Shown here: in pieces, positions 45,336-54,237 of the stretch
How positions within the stretch are numbered: the stretch's first letter is position 1
Layout of the letters: each line of letters opens with the position of its first letter
NCBI RefSeq assembly: GCF_001192835.1
Contig: NZ_DF968182.1
Span: forward strand, 1,552,968 to 1,616,967
Reading direction: 5' to 3'
Length of the DNA: 64,000 nt
Origin: Lentimicrobium saccharophilum
GTDB lineage: Bacteria > Bacteroidota > Bacteroidia > Bacteroidales > Lentimicrobiaceae
Program-made: the position numbers and the translations under genes
The notes under the pieces: generated by a model
What the model saw: the letters and a program-made list of their open reading frames with translations, nothing else
Told to the model about the DNA's origin: nothing
The model's database searches: none

Positions 45336-45914
45336 ATGCCAACAAAAATGAGATTACAACGTCATGGTAAAAAGGGCAGGCCTTTTTATCACATTGTAAT
45401 TGCGGACGGTCGTGCACCCCGGGATGGAAGATTCATCGAAAAGATTGGCACGTATAACCCAGTTGCGAAACCTGCCGAGATTGATCTCAATTTCGAAAAA
45501 GCTTACGACTGGTTTGTTAAAGGAGCTGACCCCACCCCAACCGTGAAGGCTATCCTGAGCGAAAAGGGCGTCCTGCTCTACAACCACCTGATGAAAGGCG
45601 TTGCAAAAGGCGCATTTACCAAGGAAGTTGCTGAAGTTCGTTTCAACGAATGGAAAGAATCCAAGGAAAACAAGACCAGCAGTGCTGTGAAAGCCATTGA
45701 ACTGAGCGAGAAGGAAGCTGCCAAGAAGCGTCTGGAAGCCGAAGCCAAGGTTAACGAAGCCCGCGCTGAAGCCATCGCCAAAAAACGCATGCAGGAAGCT
45801 CAGGCCGCTGCCGGCGAAACCGAAGAAGCCGCTGCCGAAGCCGCCGAAGAAGCCGCCGAAGAAGCCGCCGAAGAACCTGCAGCAGAAGCTGCCGAAGAAA
45901 CCGCCGCCGAGTAA
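45336..45914 (+). CDS. rpsP: 30S ribosomal protein S16 with acidic C-terminal tail
   Basis: 192 residues. The first 80 or so are the S16 fold (MRLQRHGKKGRPFYHIVIAD type start, GRFIEKIGTYNP). The remaining 110 are a charged helix that ends in Ala/Glu repeats. Long S16 tails are usual in Bacteroidota. Three perfect tandem copies of the 12-mer GCCGCCGAAGAA lie at 45840-45875 and encode part of the tail. rimM follows after 20 bp, the usual order. Confidence 0.95.
   Translation: MPTKMRLQRHGKKGRPFYHIVIADGRAPRDGRFIEKIGTYNPVAKPAEIDLNFEKAYDWFVKGADPTPTVKAILSEKGVLLYNHLMKGVAKGAFTKEVAEVRFNEWKESKENKTSSAVKAIELSEKEAAKKRLEAEAKVNEARAEAIAKKRMQEAQAAAGETEEAAAEAAEEAAEEAAEEPAAEAAEETAAE
45840..45875 (+). repeat. 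12-bp tandem repeat inside rpsP
   Basis: Three exact copies of GCCGCCGAAGAA in frame, each coding AAEE. Slippage here would change tail length by four residues without breaking the frame. Confidence 0.85.
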
Positions 45915-45934
45915 TTCCGGCCATTTCCGGGACT

Positions 45935-46456
45935 ATGGAAGGGTATTTCTATCTGGGCAGAATCCTCAAACTTTTTGCTTCCAAAGGAGCCCTTCTGGTC
46001 AATCTTGATGCTGACAACCCGGAAGACTACATAAATCTGGAATCAGTTTTCGTTCGTATGAATGAACAACTGATTCCATTTTTTATTACCGATATTCAGC
46101 TCCGGCACAACAACAACGCGGTATTCACCTTTATGGATATCGACTCGCCCGAACAGGCTTCCCTGCTCACCGGCTGCGAATTATATCTGCCTGTGGAAAT
46201 GCTGCCTCCCCTCACGGGTAACCGGTTTTATTACCATGAAATCAAAGGGTGGCGTGTCGTTGATGAAGCATTCGGCGATACCGGAATTGTGGAAGAAGTG
46301 CTGGAATACCCCCACCAGGCCATACTGCGCATCATGCGTGGCGAGAAAGAAATCCTCGTCCCCGTCAGCGACGACATCATTACCGGCGTCGACCGTGAAA
46401 ACCGAACCCTCAGCATCCGTGCCCCGGAAGGACTGATAGAGATGTACCTGGAATAA
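45935..46456 (+). CDS. rimM: Ribosome maturation factor RimM
   Basis: 173 residues with the two-domain family layout. The N-terminal barrel starts at YFYLGRILKLFASKG, and the C-terminal PRC barrel is FYYHEIKGWRVVDEAFGDTGIVEEVLEYPHQ and EKEILVPVSDDIITGVD type. It helps assemble the 30S head around S19. It forms an operon with rpsP; trmD, often next, is absent. Confidence 0.93.
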   Translation: MEGYFYLGRILKLFASKGALLVNLDADNPEDYINLESVFVRMNEQLIPFFITDIQLRHNNNAVFTFMDIDSPEQASLLTGCELYLPVEMLPPLTGNRFYYHEIKGWRVVDEAFGDTGIVEEVLEYPHQAILRIMRGEKEILVPVSDDIITGVDRENRTLSIRAPEGLIEMYLE

Positions 46457-46765
46457 ATCCGGACAAAAGCCTGCATTCCTTAACTATATAACCGGTTCGT
46501 AATCCCATCCATAATTCCAGCAATCTTATTTCCCGTTAACCACAAGCACTGATCGTTTTACAGATTCAATACTGCATAGCGGGAATAACCATAACTAACT
46601 AATTATCATATTTTTATTAATATAAATCACACAATTTACTGCAGCAGAAATTACTGAATACTTATTTCGCCCCGCATTAGTTCTGATAAAACAATAAAAT
46701 ATTGCATTCATTTCAATATCTTTGATCGAGCAAGAAAAAAATCCATACGTTTATTCAAATCCGTT
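46457..46765. other. Intergenic region after rimM
   Basis: 309 bp, AT-rich. Only the -7 box at 46717-46724 is recognised; there is no clear terminator for rpsP-rimM. Confidence 0.55.
46717..46724 (+). promoter_or_regulatory. -7 box of the T9SS repeat protein gene
   Basis: TATCTTTG, 41 nt before the ATG at 46766. Confidence 0.55.
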
Positions 46766-48967
46766 ATGAAGCAAATACAATTATTTCTGATCAGCCTTAT
46801 CATGCTCTATATCCCGGCTACCGGACAATTGCCCTGGTCACGCGTCTCTCCGGTACCCCAGGAAAACACCATCAACGACATCGCACAGATTCCGGGCTCC
46901 GGCAGGCTGATGGCTGTGGGCGCAGGCGCTACCGTAATGCGTTCTGACAATGGCGGAACCAGCTGGACGATAATGCTTAATCCCGCCGGAATGAATAATT
47001 TTTACACGGGGAAAGGCATACGTTTCATTGATGAAACTACCGGATTTATAAACGGCGGCAGGGAAACCATATTAAAAACCACCGATGCGGGAGATTCCTG
47101 GTCATTGAAATACCAGGGAAACACCATGTATGAAACACAATACATCAACCATCTGCAGTTTATTAATGACTCCGCCGGATTTGCATGCGGCGAAAACGGA
47201 CTGCTGTTAAAAAGCAACGATAAGGGCGAAACATGGATCCCTCTTGAAAGCGGCACAACGGCGGGGCTCAAAAAAATCATTTTTCCCGACAGTTTAAATG
47301 GCTTCATTTATTCTGGAACCGACGGATTGAAAACCTGTGACGGAGGCAGCACATGGACCTGGGACACCATCTTCCGGGACCTGCCGGTAAACCGGGTTGA
47401 CGACTGCATATTTACAAATGACTCCACAGGATTTGTATTTGTATATTCAAGTCAGCCAGACTACGAAAGTTACATTTATAAGACTACAGATGCCGGCAAC
47501 ACCTGGACTCAGGTTTATGAAGATCCGGGTAGTGCTTATACGGGAAAATTCGCCTTTTTTAATGAGCAGCAGGGCATGATCGCCTGTGCCACCTGGATGT
47601 ACCAGACAAAAATACTGCTAACCAATGACGCCGGCGAAACCTGGAATGAGATAGCGCAGCCCTGGCTTCCATGGTACTCAACCAATGCATTTACATGTAC
47701 CGGAGAAACCTCCGCTATCGCAGCAGGAAATAATGGAATGATCTATCATTCATCGAACGGAGGACAAAGCTGGGAAGCCGGATACGAAAGGATTTTTACA
47801 GGAGCAATCTACAAGGCACAGTTTACAGATCCCCTTACGGGATTTGTTCTTACCAACACAGGAAGCGGCGGGGTGGCAAGCATCAGCCTTTTAACAACAA
47901 GCGATGGGGGCAGCACATGGGCAAATATCTTCCAAAACAGCTGGTCAGCAACCCTGGATTTCCACTTTATCAGCAATTTAACGGGCTATCTCTTCACAGA
48001 GCAGTTCAGCGATACAATGTCTGTCTTTAAAACCACCGATGGGGGCGATACCTGGACCATTTGTCCGGGCAGCCTCAGCTTTTCCATTGATCAAAAAGAC
48101 ATTTTATTCTATGATGAAGAAACAGGGATCGTAACCGGAGATTTTGAGGTATATAAAACTACTGATGGCGGACAGAACTGGGCCAATATTGCTCCGGGAA
48201 ACGGAATTTTCAACAAAATAGCACTCCGGTCAGCAGAAGAAATTTTGATCACCGGGTCATACAACAATCAGGCAGCACTCTTCCAGTCCATTGACGGCGG
48301 AGACAGCTGGACCATCCGGACCATAGACGAGGCTGATTTTGCCGGCGAGATTGCCTTACCGGGCGATGAAACCATAGTGGTCACCTGCGGGACCAAAATC
48401 ATGAAGTCGGATGACAATGGCAATAACTGGTCGCAAGCAGCGACCGGGGCAACCCCCATCGAATATAAAGCCCTGTTCTTCCCCTCTTTGCTTACCGGGT
48501 ATGCTATGGGCGAAGGCCCGTTCAGCACCATAGAAAAAACCACCAATGGCGGAAACACCTGGTTTCCTTTGAACACAAATACCTCATCCGCCCTGAATGC
48601 CGCCTGGTTTCCGGACGATGACAACGGATTTGTCTTCGGGGAAAGGGGGCTGATGATAGAAACTTCAACCGGAGGGGTGACGGATGCAAACCTCCAGGTA
48701 ACCGAAGAAAACTCAGCCTTGTTTATAATCTCTCCCAATCCGGTTTCCGGTGGTTTTATCCTCAGTGCAAAGCCGGGAAGCAACCTTCAGGGTTCTGCAA
48801 CACTCTCCGTTACCAGTCTGACGGGAAGTCTTATCCGGGAGCAAATCATCCGTGATCCGGGCCAGCCTGAATATGTTTCAACGGACATGCTGAAACCGGG
48901 CATCTACCTTATTACCATCCACACCAAAAACGGAATTCAGGAGACGCACAAACTAGTGAAACTTTAA
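46766..48967 (+). CDS. T9SS-exported BNR/YCF48-type propeller protein
   Basis: 733 residues with a signal peptide (MKQIQLFLISLIMLYIPATG). About 11 Asp-box repeats follow, for example SDNGGTSWT, TDAGDSWSL, SNDKGETWIP, TTDGGDTWT and TTNGGNTWFP, like the photosystem II stability factor YCF48 propellers. A type A T9SS sorting domain ends the protein (SPNPVSGGFILSA through TLSVTSLTGSLI to GIYLITIHTKNG). It is probably a surface or released adhesin or binding protein. No enzyme residues are seen. Confidence 0.9.
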   Translation: MKQIQLFLISLIMLYIPATGQLPWSRVSPVPQENTINDIAQIPGSGRLMAVGAGATVMRSDNGGTSWTIMLNPAGMNNFYTGKGIRFIDETTGFINGGRETILKTTDAGDSWSLKYQGNTMYETQYINHLQFINDSAGFACGENGLLLKSNDKGETWIPLESGTTAGLKKIIFPDSLNGFIYSGTDGLKTCDGGSTWTWDTIFRDLPVNRVDDCIFTNDSTGFVFVYSSQPDYESYIYKTTDAGNTWTQVYEDPGSAYTGKFAFFNEQQGMIACATWMYQTKILLTNDAGETWNEIAQPWLPWYSTNAFTCTGETSAIAAGNNGMIYHSSNGGQSWEAGYERIFTGAIYKAQFTDPLTGFVLTNTGSGGVASISLLTTSDGGSTWANIFQNSWSATLDFHFISNLTGYLFTEQFSDTMSVFKTTDGGDTWTICPGSLSFSIDQKDILFYDEETGIVTGDFEVYKTTDGGQNWANIAPGNGIFNKIALRSAEEILITGSYNNQAALFQSIDGGDSWTIRTIDEADFAGEIALPGDETIVVTCGTKIMKSDDNGNNWSQAATGATPIEYKALFFPSLLTGYAMGEGPFSTIEKTTNGGNTWFPLNTNTSSALNAAWFPDDDNGFVFGERGLMIETSTGGVTDANLQVTEENSALFIISPNPVSGGFILSAKPGSNLQGSATLSVTSLTGSLIREQIIRDPGQPEYVSTDMLKPGIYLITIHTKNGIQETHKLVKL

Positions 48968-49022
48968 GTAGTGCGCTAAAAGCAGACTGCGTTCCGCTGA
49001 AATCCGTTGGCCGGATAATGCG

Positions 49023-49030
49023 TATCTTTG
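49023..49030 (+). promoter_or_regulatory. -7 box of trmN6
   Basis: TATCTTTG ends 5 nt before the ATG at 49036. It rules out the in-frame ATG at 49018, which lies upstream of it. Confidence 0.65.
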
Positions 49031-49035
49031 CCGCC

Positions 49036-49740
49036 ATGGCATTCCGTTTTAAACAATTCAGCGTTGAGGACACCGCATGTACCATGAAGGTGGGTACCGA
49101 CTCCGTATTGCTCGGCGCCTGGGCCGCGGTAAACGGCAGCAGCAAGATATTGGATATTGGCACCGGTTGCGGCATCCTCGCGCTAATGGCGGCTCAACGG
49201 AGCGGAGCGGGCATTATCGGGATTGACATTGACACAGCTTCGGTTGAGGCTGCACACATTAACTTCAGCCGTTCACCCTGGAGCGAAAGGCTTACGGCCT
49301 TTAACCTGAGCCTGCAGGACTTTTGCTCCAAAAATCCCCCGCAGTTTGACCATATCCTTACCAATCCGCCTTTTTTTATCAATTCGCTGAAAGCCCCCCT
49401 GCCTTCGCGTAACAGGGCCAGGCACAACGATGAACTGCCTTTTCCGGAACTGGCAAAACACTGCCGGCAGTTGTTGAAACCGGAAGCCAAGTTAAGCCTG
49501 GTGCTGCCTGTTCAGGAGGCTGCCCTGTTTTTGAATACTGCCAGGGAAAACGGATTATATCTTAGCCGGACGCTGGAGATCCGTCCTTACACTCACCGCC
49601 CCGTCAACCGCATGCTGATGGAGTTTAGGAGAAATCCGGCCAATGAAACTGCAACCGACAGGTTGGGTATTCGCGGAGAGGACAATTCATATACCCCTGA
49701 ATACAGGAACCTTACCAAAAATTTCTACCTCAATTTCTGA
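49036..49740 (+). CDS. trmN6: tRNA1(Val) A37 N6-methyltransferase family (YfiC)
   Basis: 234 residues. The SAM-binding motif ILDIGTGCGILALMAAQ and the N6-methylase catalytic motif NPPFF (in ILTNPPFFINS) are present, with KVGTDSVLLGAW at the N-terminus typical of YfiC. It methylates A37 of tRNA1(Val) in E. coli; the target here is assumed. The gene seems leaderless. A small NRYD-repeat gene begins 43 bp later. Confidence 0.9.
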   Translation: MAFRFKQFSVEDTACTMKVGTDSVLLGAWAAVNGSSKILDIGTGCGILALMAAQRSGAGIIGIDIDTASVEAAHINFSRSPWSERLTAFNLSLQDFCSKNPPQFDHILTNPPFFINSLKAPLPSRNRARHNDELPFPELAKHCRQLLKPEAKLSLVLPVQEAALFLNTARENGLYLSRTLEIRPYTHRPVNRMLMEFRRNPANETATDRLGIRGEDNSYTPEYRNLTKNFYLNF

Positions 49741-49783
49741 CGTAAAGGCATTGTTTTTGATCGGTATTGAAAAACATTTCACC

Positions 49784-50119
49784 ATGAAAAGGCTCCTTCT
49801 CTCCCTGATTTTAGCCGGTTTGATGCAAGGCTTTGTCCATGCCCAAAAAATATTTTCCTGCGAAAACCGATACGATGCTGATTTTAAGGTATATGTAGTA
49901 AAAAACCGATACGATGCCGATCTGCTTGTTTACAAAGTCTCCAACCGTTACGATGTTGACACCGATGGCCGCTGGTATTTTGTGGAAAACCGCTACGATG
50001 CCGATAAAAAAATCTGGTTTGCCGAAAACCGTTATGATGCCGACCTGCTGATCTTTTTTGTTGAAAACCGCTACGATGCAGGCTGGAGAAACCGGAGTAA
50101 GATGCACCTGGTTTTTTGA
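49784..50119 (+). CDS. Small secreted NRYD-repeat protein (DUF6150-like)
   Basis: 111 residues from the ATG at 49784, which gives a clean signal peptide (MKRLLLSLILAGLMQGFVHA); the longer frame from 49643 runs through trmN6. The mature part is six repeats with NRYD at 28, 41, 54, 69, 82 and 95, a period of 13 with one of 15. Each reads roughly NRYDADxxVYxV. A single Cys26 precedes the first repeat. It resembles short Bacteroidota repeat proteins annotated as DUF6150. A small beta-solenoid or beta-sheet stack is likely, and the function is unknown. Confidence 0.8.
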   Translation: MKRLLLSLILAGLMQGFVHAQKIFSCENRYDADFKVYVVKNRYDADLLVYKVSNRYDVDTDGRWYFVENRYDADKKIWFAENRYDADLLIFFVENRYDAGWRNRSKMHLVF

Positions 50120-50123
50120 TTGC

Positions 50124-50345
50124 GGTCCCGATCCCGAATGCTATCAGGACTATCGGGAGCGGATTTCGGATTTCGGATTTTGGATTGCACTTGTCTCGTA
50201 AGACGGCGATAGCAGGATAACGAAAGATTGCGGAACAATCAAAACCTCAGCCTTAGCCTTAGCCTCAACCTTGGTTACTGAGCAGCTTGTGGTGAGTATA
50301 GCCGAACCAAGCCAAAGCACAACCTCAACCTTAGCCTAAACTTAA
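50124..50345. repeat. Intergenic stretch of dispersed repeats
   Basis: It holds a CCCGAT..CTATCGGGA palindromic unit (about 50127-50160) related to the insertion site at 42765, a TTTCGGAT series (50163-50180), and low-complexity CTTAGC/CTCAGC runs (50243-50272 and 50320-50342). No gene is seen. Confidence 0.6.
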
Positions 50346-50346
50346 A

Positions 50347-51027
50347 TTAAAACTGTGGCTGCGGGCCCTGACGTCTCGATTCACGGCTCAGTCGTTCGTT
50401 GAATACATAGATCAGTCTGAAGGAAAACAGTCCGTTGTATTGATCACGGATATTGGGGCGCCCTGTTTTGGAATCAATGATTTCGCGGGTGGCAATGGGG
50501 CGTATGGAATAAGCGTAGCGGGCATTGAACCGCAGGCGTTCGAATACCCGGAACCTGACATCAAGCAGGAAATTTAAATCACTGCTTCGGTAGATGCCAC
50601 TTTCGAGGGTGGTGGCGGGCATCTCGTAACCGTTGCGTTGCTCCCACACCTTGACCAGGCGGCCCCACGACATCCCTGCTCCGAAGGTAACAATATCTTT
50701 ATCCGTAAAATGAAGCAATACAGGAACTTCTAAATAATTCAATTTCAGATCATAAGAGCCATCCAGAGAATCGAGATATTTAACCCGCTGATGAGCACCC
50801 TTTTCGCTGTAAATATTTTCGATACTCACCGACCATTTGTTGTTGAATGGCACAATGGCCGACAACCCGGTATTCAATCCGAAATTCTTATAGCCATATA
50901 CCTCGTCACCGTCAACCTGCGTAGCGTTCAGCCCGACGATGGCCGCCCCCATAATCCGCTGTCCATAACCGGTCTGCACCGAAATCACGGCAATAAACAA
51001 CAATACCCCTGTAATTCGCTTTATCAT
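50347..51027 (-). CDS. PorT family outer-membrane beta-barrel protein
   Basis: 226 residues with a signal peptide, then an eight-stranded-type barrel: GAAIVGLNATQVDGDEVYGYKNFGLNTGLS type opening and FSFRLIYVFNERL at the C-terminal end. This family (PorT/OMP_b-brl_2) contains PorT of the type IX system and many unrelated barrels. It is shorter and less conserved than true PorT, so I call only the fold. Confidence 0.83.
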   Translation of the reverse strand: MIKRITGVLLFIAVISVQTGYGQRIMGAAIVGLNATQVDGDEVYGYKNFGLNTGLSAIVPFNNKWSVSIENIYSEKGAHQRVKYLDSLDGSYDLKLNYLEVPVLLHFTDKDIVTFGAGMSWGRLVKVWEQRNGYEMPATTLESGIYRSSDLNFLLDVRFRVFERLRFNARYAYSIRPIATREIIDSKTGRPNIRDQYNGLFSFRLIYVFNERLSRESRRQGPQPQF

Positions 51028-51152
51028 TTCACATTAAAAACAAAAACCTCAAATCAAACGGGATCCCGCCTTTTTTCGTATAAACTGCATTTAAATTACC
51101 ATCACCTCCCCGGCCCATGATCAATTGACTGGCGGCGAATCTGTTTTACAAC

Positions 51153-51253
51153 TAACAGGTTAGAATATAACCTGTTAAGATAACTCCGGTACTTTACTCC
51201 CGGTTAAAGCGCCTCTTTTACACCTAACAGGTTAGAAGAAAACCTGTTAGGTG
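51153..51253. repeat. Two copies of a TAACAGGTT hairpin repeat
   Basis: Copy 1 (51153-51177) has 9-bp arms TAACAGGTT/AACCTGTTA. Copy 2 (51221-51253) has perfect 13-bp arms CACCTAACAGGTT/AACCTGTTAGGTG with a 7-nt loop. Both are preceded by TTTTACA and start about 69 bp apart. They lie between the PorT-like and tex genes, where they could end or protect transcripts. Confidence 0.8.
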
Positions 51254-51294
51254 AATATTACTTCATATATACAACCTTAACCTCAGCCTCCCCT

Positions 51295-53442
51295 CTACCC
51301 TGCGGCTTCCTTCATCGACAGAGAAATCCTTTTCCGGGCTACATCTACATCCATTACCTTTACACGGACTTTCTGGGTAAGTTTTACCACTTCATTCGGG
51401 TCGCGCACAAAACGGTTAGCCATCTGGCTAACATGTACCAGACCGTCCTGGTGGACGCCGATATCCACAAAAGCACCAAAAGCAGTAATATTGGTAATGA
51501 TGCCGTTTAAAATCATCCCGGGCTTCAGGTCCTCAATGGAGTTGATGCTGTTATCAAATTCAAAAAGATCAAATTGTTCTCGCGGGTCCCGGCCGGGTTT
51601 GGCCAGTTCCTGCAAAATATCATTGATGGTTGGCAAACCCGCTGACTGGGTAACAAAATGCTCCGGCATGATTTTCTTCCTCAGTTCCTCCTGTTCTATC
51701 AGGTTCTTCACAGTACACCCAAGGCTATCGGCCATTCGTTGCACAATATCATAGCTTTCAGGATGCACAGCGCTCCGGTCGAGAGGATTTTCGGCATCGC
51801 GTATCCGCAGAAAGCCTGCTGCCTGCTCAAAAGCCTTATCCCCAAAACGTTTCACCTTCAGCAGTTCCTTTCTCGAACGGAAGGCTCCGTTTTTGTTGCG
51901 GTGTTCCACGATGTTGCCGGCAATTGAAGGTCCAAGCCCCGAAACATAACTCAGCAATTGTTTACTGGCCGTATTCAGCTCCACCCCAACCTGGTTCACG
52001 CAGCTGATTACGGTATCCTCAAGACTGTGTTGAAGCGACTGCTGATTCACATCATGCTGATACTGACCGACTCCAATGGATTTAGGATCAATCTTCACCA
52101 GTTCGGCCAGGGGGTCCATCAGACGCCGGCCAATGGAAACGGCTCCGCGGACCGTTACATCATATTCAGGAAACTCCTCGCGGGCGACTGCTGAAGCCGA
52201 ATACACGGATGCACCACTTTCGTTCACCATAATTGAAACCAAGGGCCTGTCGAAGGGAATTTTTCTGATGAAATTTTCCGTTTCCCTTCCGGCAGTGCCA
52301 TTTCCGATAGCAATCGCTTCGACACCGTAGGCCGAAACCAGGTTCTTCACCTTGGCAACCGCTTCACGCACTTCGTTTTGCGGTGGATGCGGATAAATGG
52401 TTTCGTTATGCAGCAGACGGCCCTGCCGGTCGAGACATACAAGTTTGCATCCGGTCCGGAATCCGGGATCGATGGCAAGCACATTTTTCTGTCCCAGCGG
52501 AGCTGCCAGCAACAGTTGCCTCAGGTTGCCCGCAAAAACCTTAATGGCTTCATCGTCGGCCTTTTGTTTGGCCAATTGCCGCATTTCCGTTTCCATCGAA
52601 GGCTGCAGCAATCTTTTATAGGCATCTTTCACTGCCATCTCCACCTGGCGGGTCACCTCATTATCACCTTTCAGAAATATCCTGTTGAGGCGCGCAATCG
52701 CCTTTTCTTCGGCAGGCTCCACTGCCAGGCGCAGAAACCCCTCCTCTTCTCCCCTGAACATTGCCAGAATGCGGTGCGAAGGGGCCCTGAGAATCTGCTC
52801 AGTGGTATCATAATAATTCTGATAGTGGATGCCTTCAAGTTCCTTGCCTTTAACCGGGCGTGATGAAATCATGGCCTCCCGGGTAAACAGATTACGCACC
52901 TGTTCCCTTGCCGGAAGACTTTCATTGACCCATTCGGCAATGATATCCCTGGCGCCTGCAAGGGCGTCTTCGGCACTGTTTACAGATTTCTCCGGATCAA
53001 TAAAGGCTTCCGCTTTTTCTTCAGGATCAACCGGATTTTGCGCCATAAGAATCTTTGCTAGGGGTTCAAGTCCTTTTTCCCTGGCAATGGTCGCGCGGGT
53101 TTTGCGTTTGGGCTTATAGGGAAGGTAAAGATCTTCGAGCGCAGTGAGTGTAGTGGCTTCCCGGATCTGCTTTTCAAGCTCCGGAGTCAGCTTTTCCTGT
53201 TCCTGAACCGAACCCAGAATATACTCCCGGCGCTTCTCAAGCTCCATAAGCTGTTGGTGACGGTCGCGAATGGCCGCAAGCTGCACTTCATCAAGACTGC
53301 CGGTCATCTCCTTGCGGTAACGGGCCATAAACGGGATGGTTGCCCCGCCTTCCATCAGCTTGATGGTATTGAACACCTGCCAGGGCTGAAGATTCAGTTC
53401 CCGGGCAATCATCTCAGCAAATTGATTATTCTGATCTGTCAT
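51295..53442 (-). CDS. tex: Tex family RNA-binding protein
   Basis: 715 residues from the ATG at 53442; the longer reading to 53463 begins with TTG. The N-terminal Tex helical domain is followed by the YqgF-like nuclease fold (VLAIDPGFRTGCKLVCLD). Helix-hairpin-helix motifs (YVSGLGPSIAGNIVEHR) and a C-terminal S1 domain (ITAFGAFVDIGVHQDGLVHVS) follow. Tex binds RNA and RNA polymerase and affects transcription. It is probably monocistronic. Confidence 0.95.
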   Translation of the reverse strand: MTDQNNQFAEMIARELNLQPWQVFNTIKLMEGGATIPFMARYRKEMTGSLDEVQLAAIRDRHQQLMELEKRREYILGSVQEQEKLTPELEKQIREATTLTALEDLYLPYKPKRKTRATIAREKGLEPLAKILMAQNPVDPEEKAEAFIDPEKSVNSAEDALAGARDIIAEWVNESLPAREQVRNLFTREAMISSRPVKGKELEGIHYQNYYDTTEQILRAPSHRILAMFRGEEEGFLRLAVEPAEEKAIARLNRIFLKGDNEVTRQVEMAVKDAYKRLLQPSMETEMRQLAKQKADDEAIKVFAGNLRQLLLAAPLGQKNVLAIDPGFRTGCKLVCLDRQGRLLHNETIYPHPPQNEVREAVAKVKNLVSAYGVEAIAIGNGTAGRETENFIRKIPFDRPLVSIMVNESGASVYSASAVAREEFPEYDVTVRGAVSIGRRLMDPLAELVKIDPKSIGVGQYQHDVNQQSLQHSLEDTVISCVNQVGVELNTASKQLLSYVSGLGPSIAGNIVEHRNKNGAFRSRKELLKVKRFGDKAFEQAAGFLRIRDAENPLDRSAVHPESYDIVQRMADSLGCTVKNLIEQEELRKKIMPEHFVTQSAGLPTINDILQELAKPGRDPREQFDLFEFDNSINSIEDLKPGMILNGIITNITAFGAFVDIGVHQDGLVHVSQMANRFVRDPNEVVKLTQKVRVKVMDVDVARKRISLSMKEAAG

Positions 53443-53527
53443 TATTACTTTATTTTCTTCCAAACAAAATTTCAGTCCCTAAATCTTTCCTTGCGACGGC
53501 ATTTCAAGCGCTTTCCGGGGGTAACAA

Positions 53528-54211
53528 TTATCTGGTTCCGGTTATCATCAGATTTGGGGCCCGCTTATTCACTGCTATCCTGAAAGTGCTAGTGTTGCTG
53601 AATATTTCAGCAAAGCGCTTCTCCAGTGCCGAAGCCTCCTTCTCCAGGCCGGGTGAACCGGCGAATTTATTGAAAACCACCTTTCCGCCCGGCACAATTA
53701 TGCGATACAGGTTCCGGATAAAGGCTTCATTTTCAAATTGCGGAGGCACAAAGCGGTCCAGGTAGATATCCACAACGATCAGTTTGAAATACTGCGTACA
53801 ACGCTCAATATAAGCCAAAGCATCATCCCGGATGATTTCAAGTGCCGGCAGCCGCCCGATGTTGAAATGCTCCTGTGCAGCCCTCAGCACAACGCCATCA
53901 AGTTCAACACCGGTAAGCGGATTATCAAACCCTAACTCTTCACGAAGGATAACTGCCACGCTTCCCGCGCCGAAGCCAAGAATCAACACCTCATCATCTG
54001 GATTCAGGTCAGGAGGGTCCAGCCGGAAATACTTTCTGAATGCATCGTGCAACGGCCCGTACGAATAGTTTACATTTTCAGCATTCAGCTGATAACGGCC
54101 GTTCACGAGGGCAACCTCAATCACAGGATTAACATCGCCTGTATATTGCTCAATGATCTGCCCGCCGGCAAAACTGGATAGATACCTGAAGGCATCACGG
54201 CTGATTTTCAC
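53528..54211 (-). CDS. Spermidine synthase-like methyltransferase-fold protein
   Basis: 227 residues from a GTG start at 54211. A TATCTTTG -7 box at 54230-54237 excludes the longer reading to 54295. The Rossmann core has EVLILGFGAGSVAVIL, GVELDGVVLRAAQEHF and DDALAYIERC, and FKLIVVDIYLDRFVPPQFE follows. It resembles polyamine synthases, but the usual catalytic and putrescine residues are not clear, and the N-terminal beta domain is short. No speA-type gene is nearby, so a methyltransferase or polyamine role is open. Confidence 0.8.
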   Translation of the reverse strand: MKISRDAFRYLSSFAGGQIIEQYTGDVNPVIEVALVNGRYQLNAENVNYSYGPLHDAFRKYFRLDPPDLNPDDEVLILGFGAGSVAVILREELGFDNPLTGVELDGVVLRAAQEHFNIGRLPALEIIRDDALAYIERCTQYFKLIVVDIYLDRFVPPQFENEAFIRNLYRIIVPGGKVVFNKFAGSPGLEKEASALEKRFAEIFSNTSTFRIAVNKRAPNLMITGTR

Positions 54212-54229
54212 GATGGATAAAGCTTTATG

Positions 54230-54237
54230 CAAAGATA
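54230..54237 (-). promoter_or_regulatory. -7 box of the spermidine synthase-like gene
   Basis: TATCTTTG on the minus strand, 18 nt before the GTG. It overlaps by one base the T-run of the terminator of the preceding gene. Confidence 0.65.

Noticed and set aside
49643-49783. Extended N-terminus of the NRYD-repeat protein
   Set aside because: It overlaps trmN6 in another frame; the ATG at 49784 starts a clean signal peptide.
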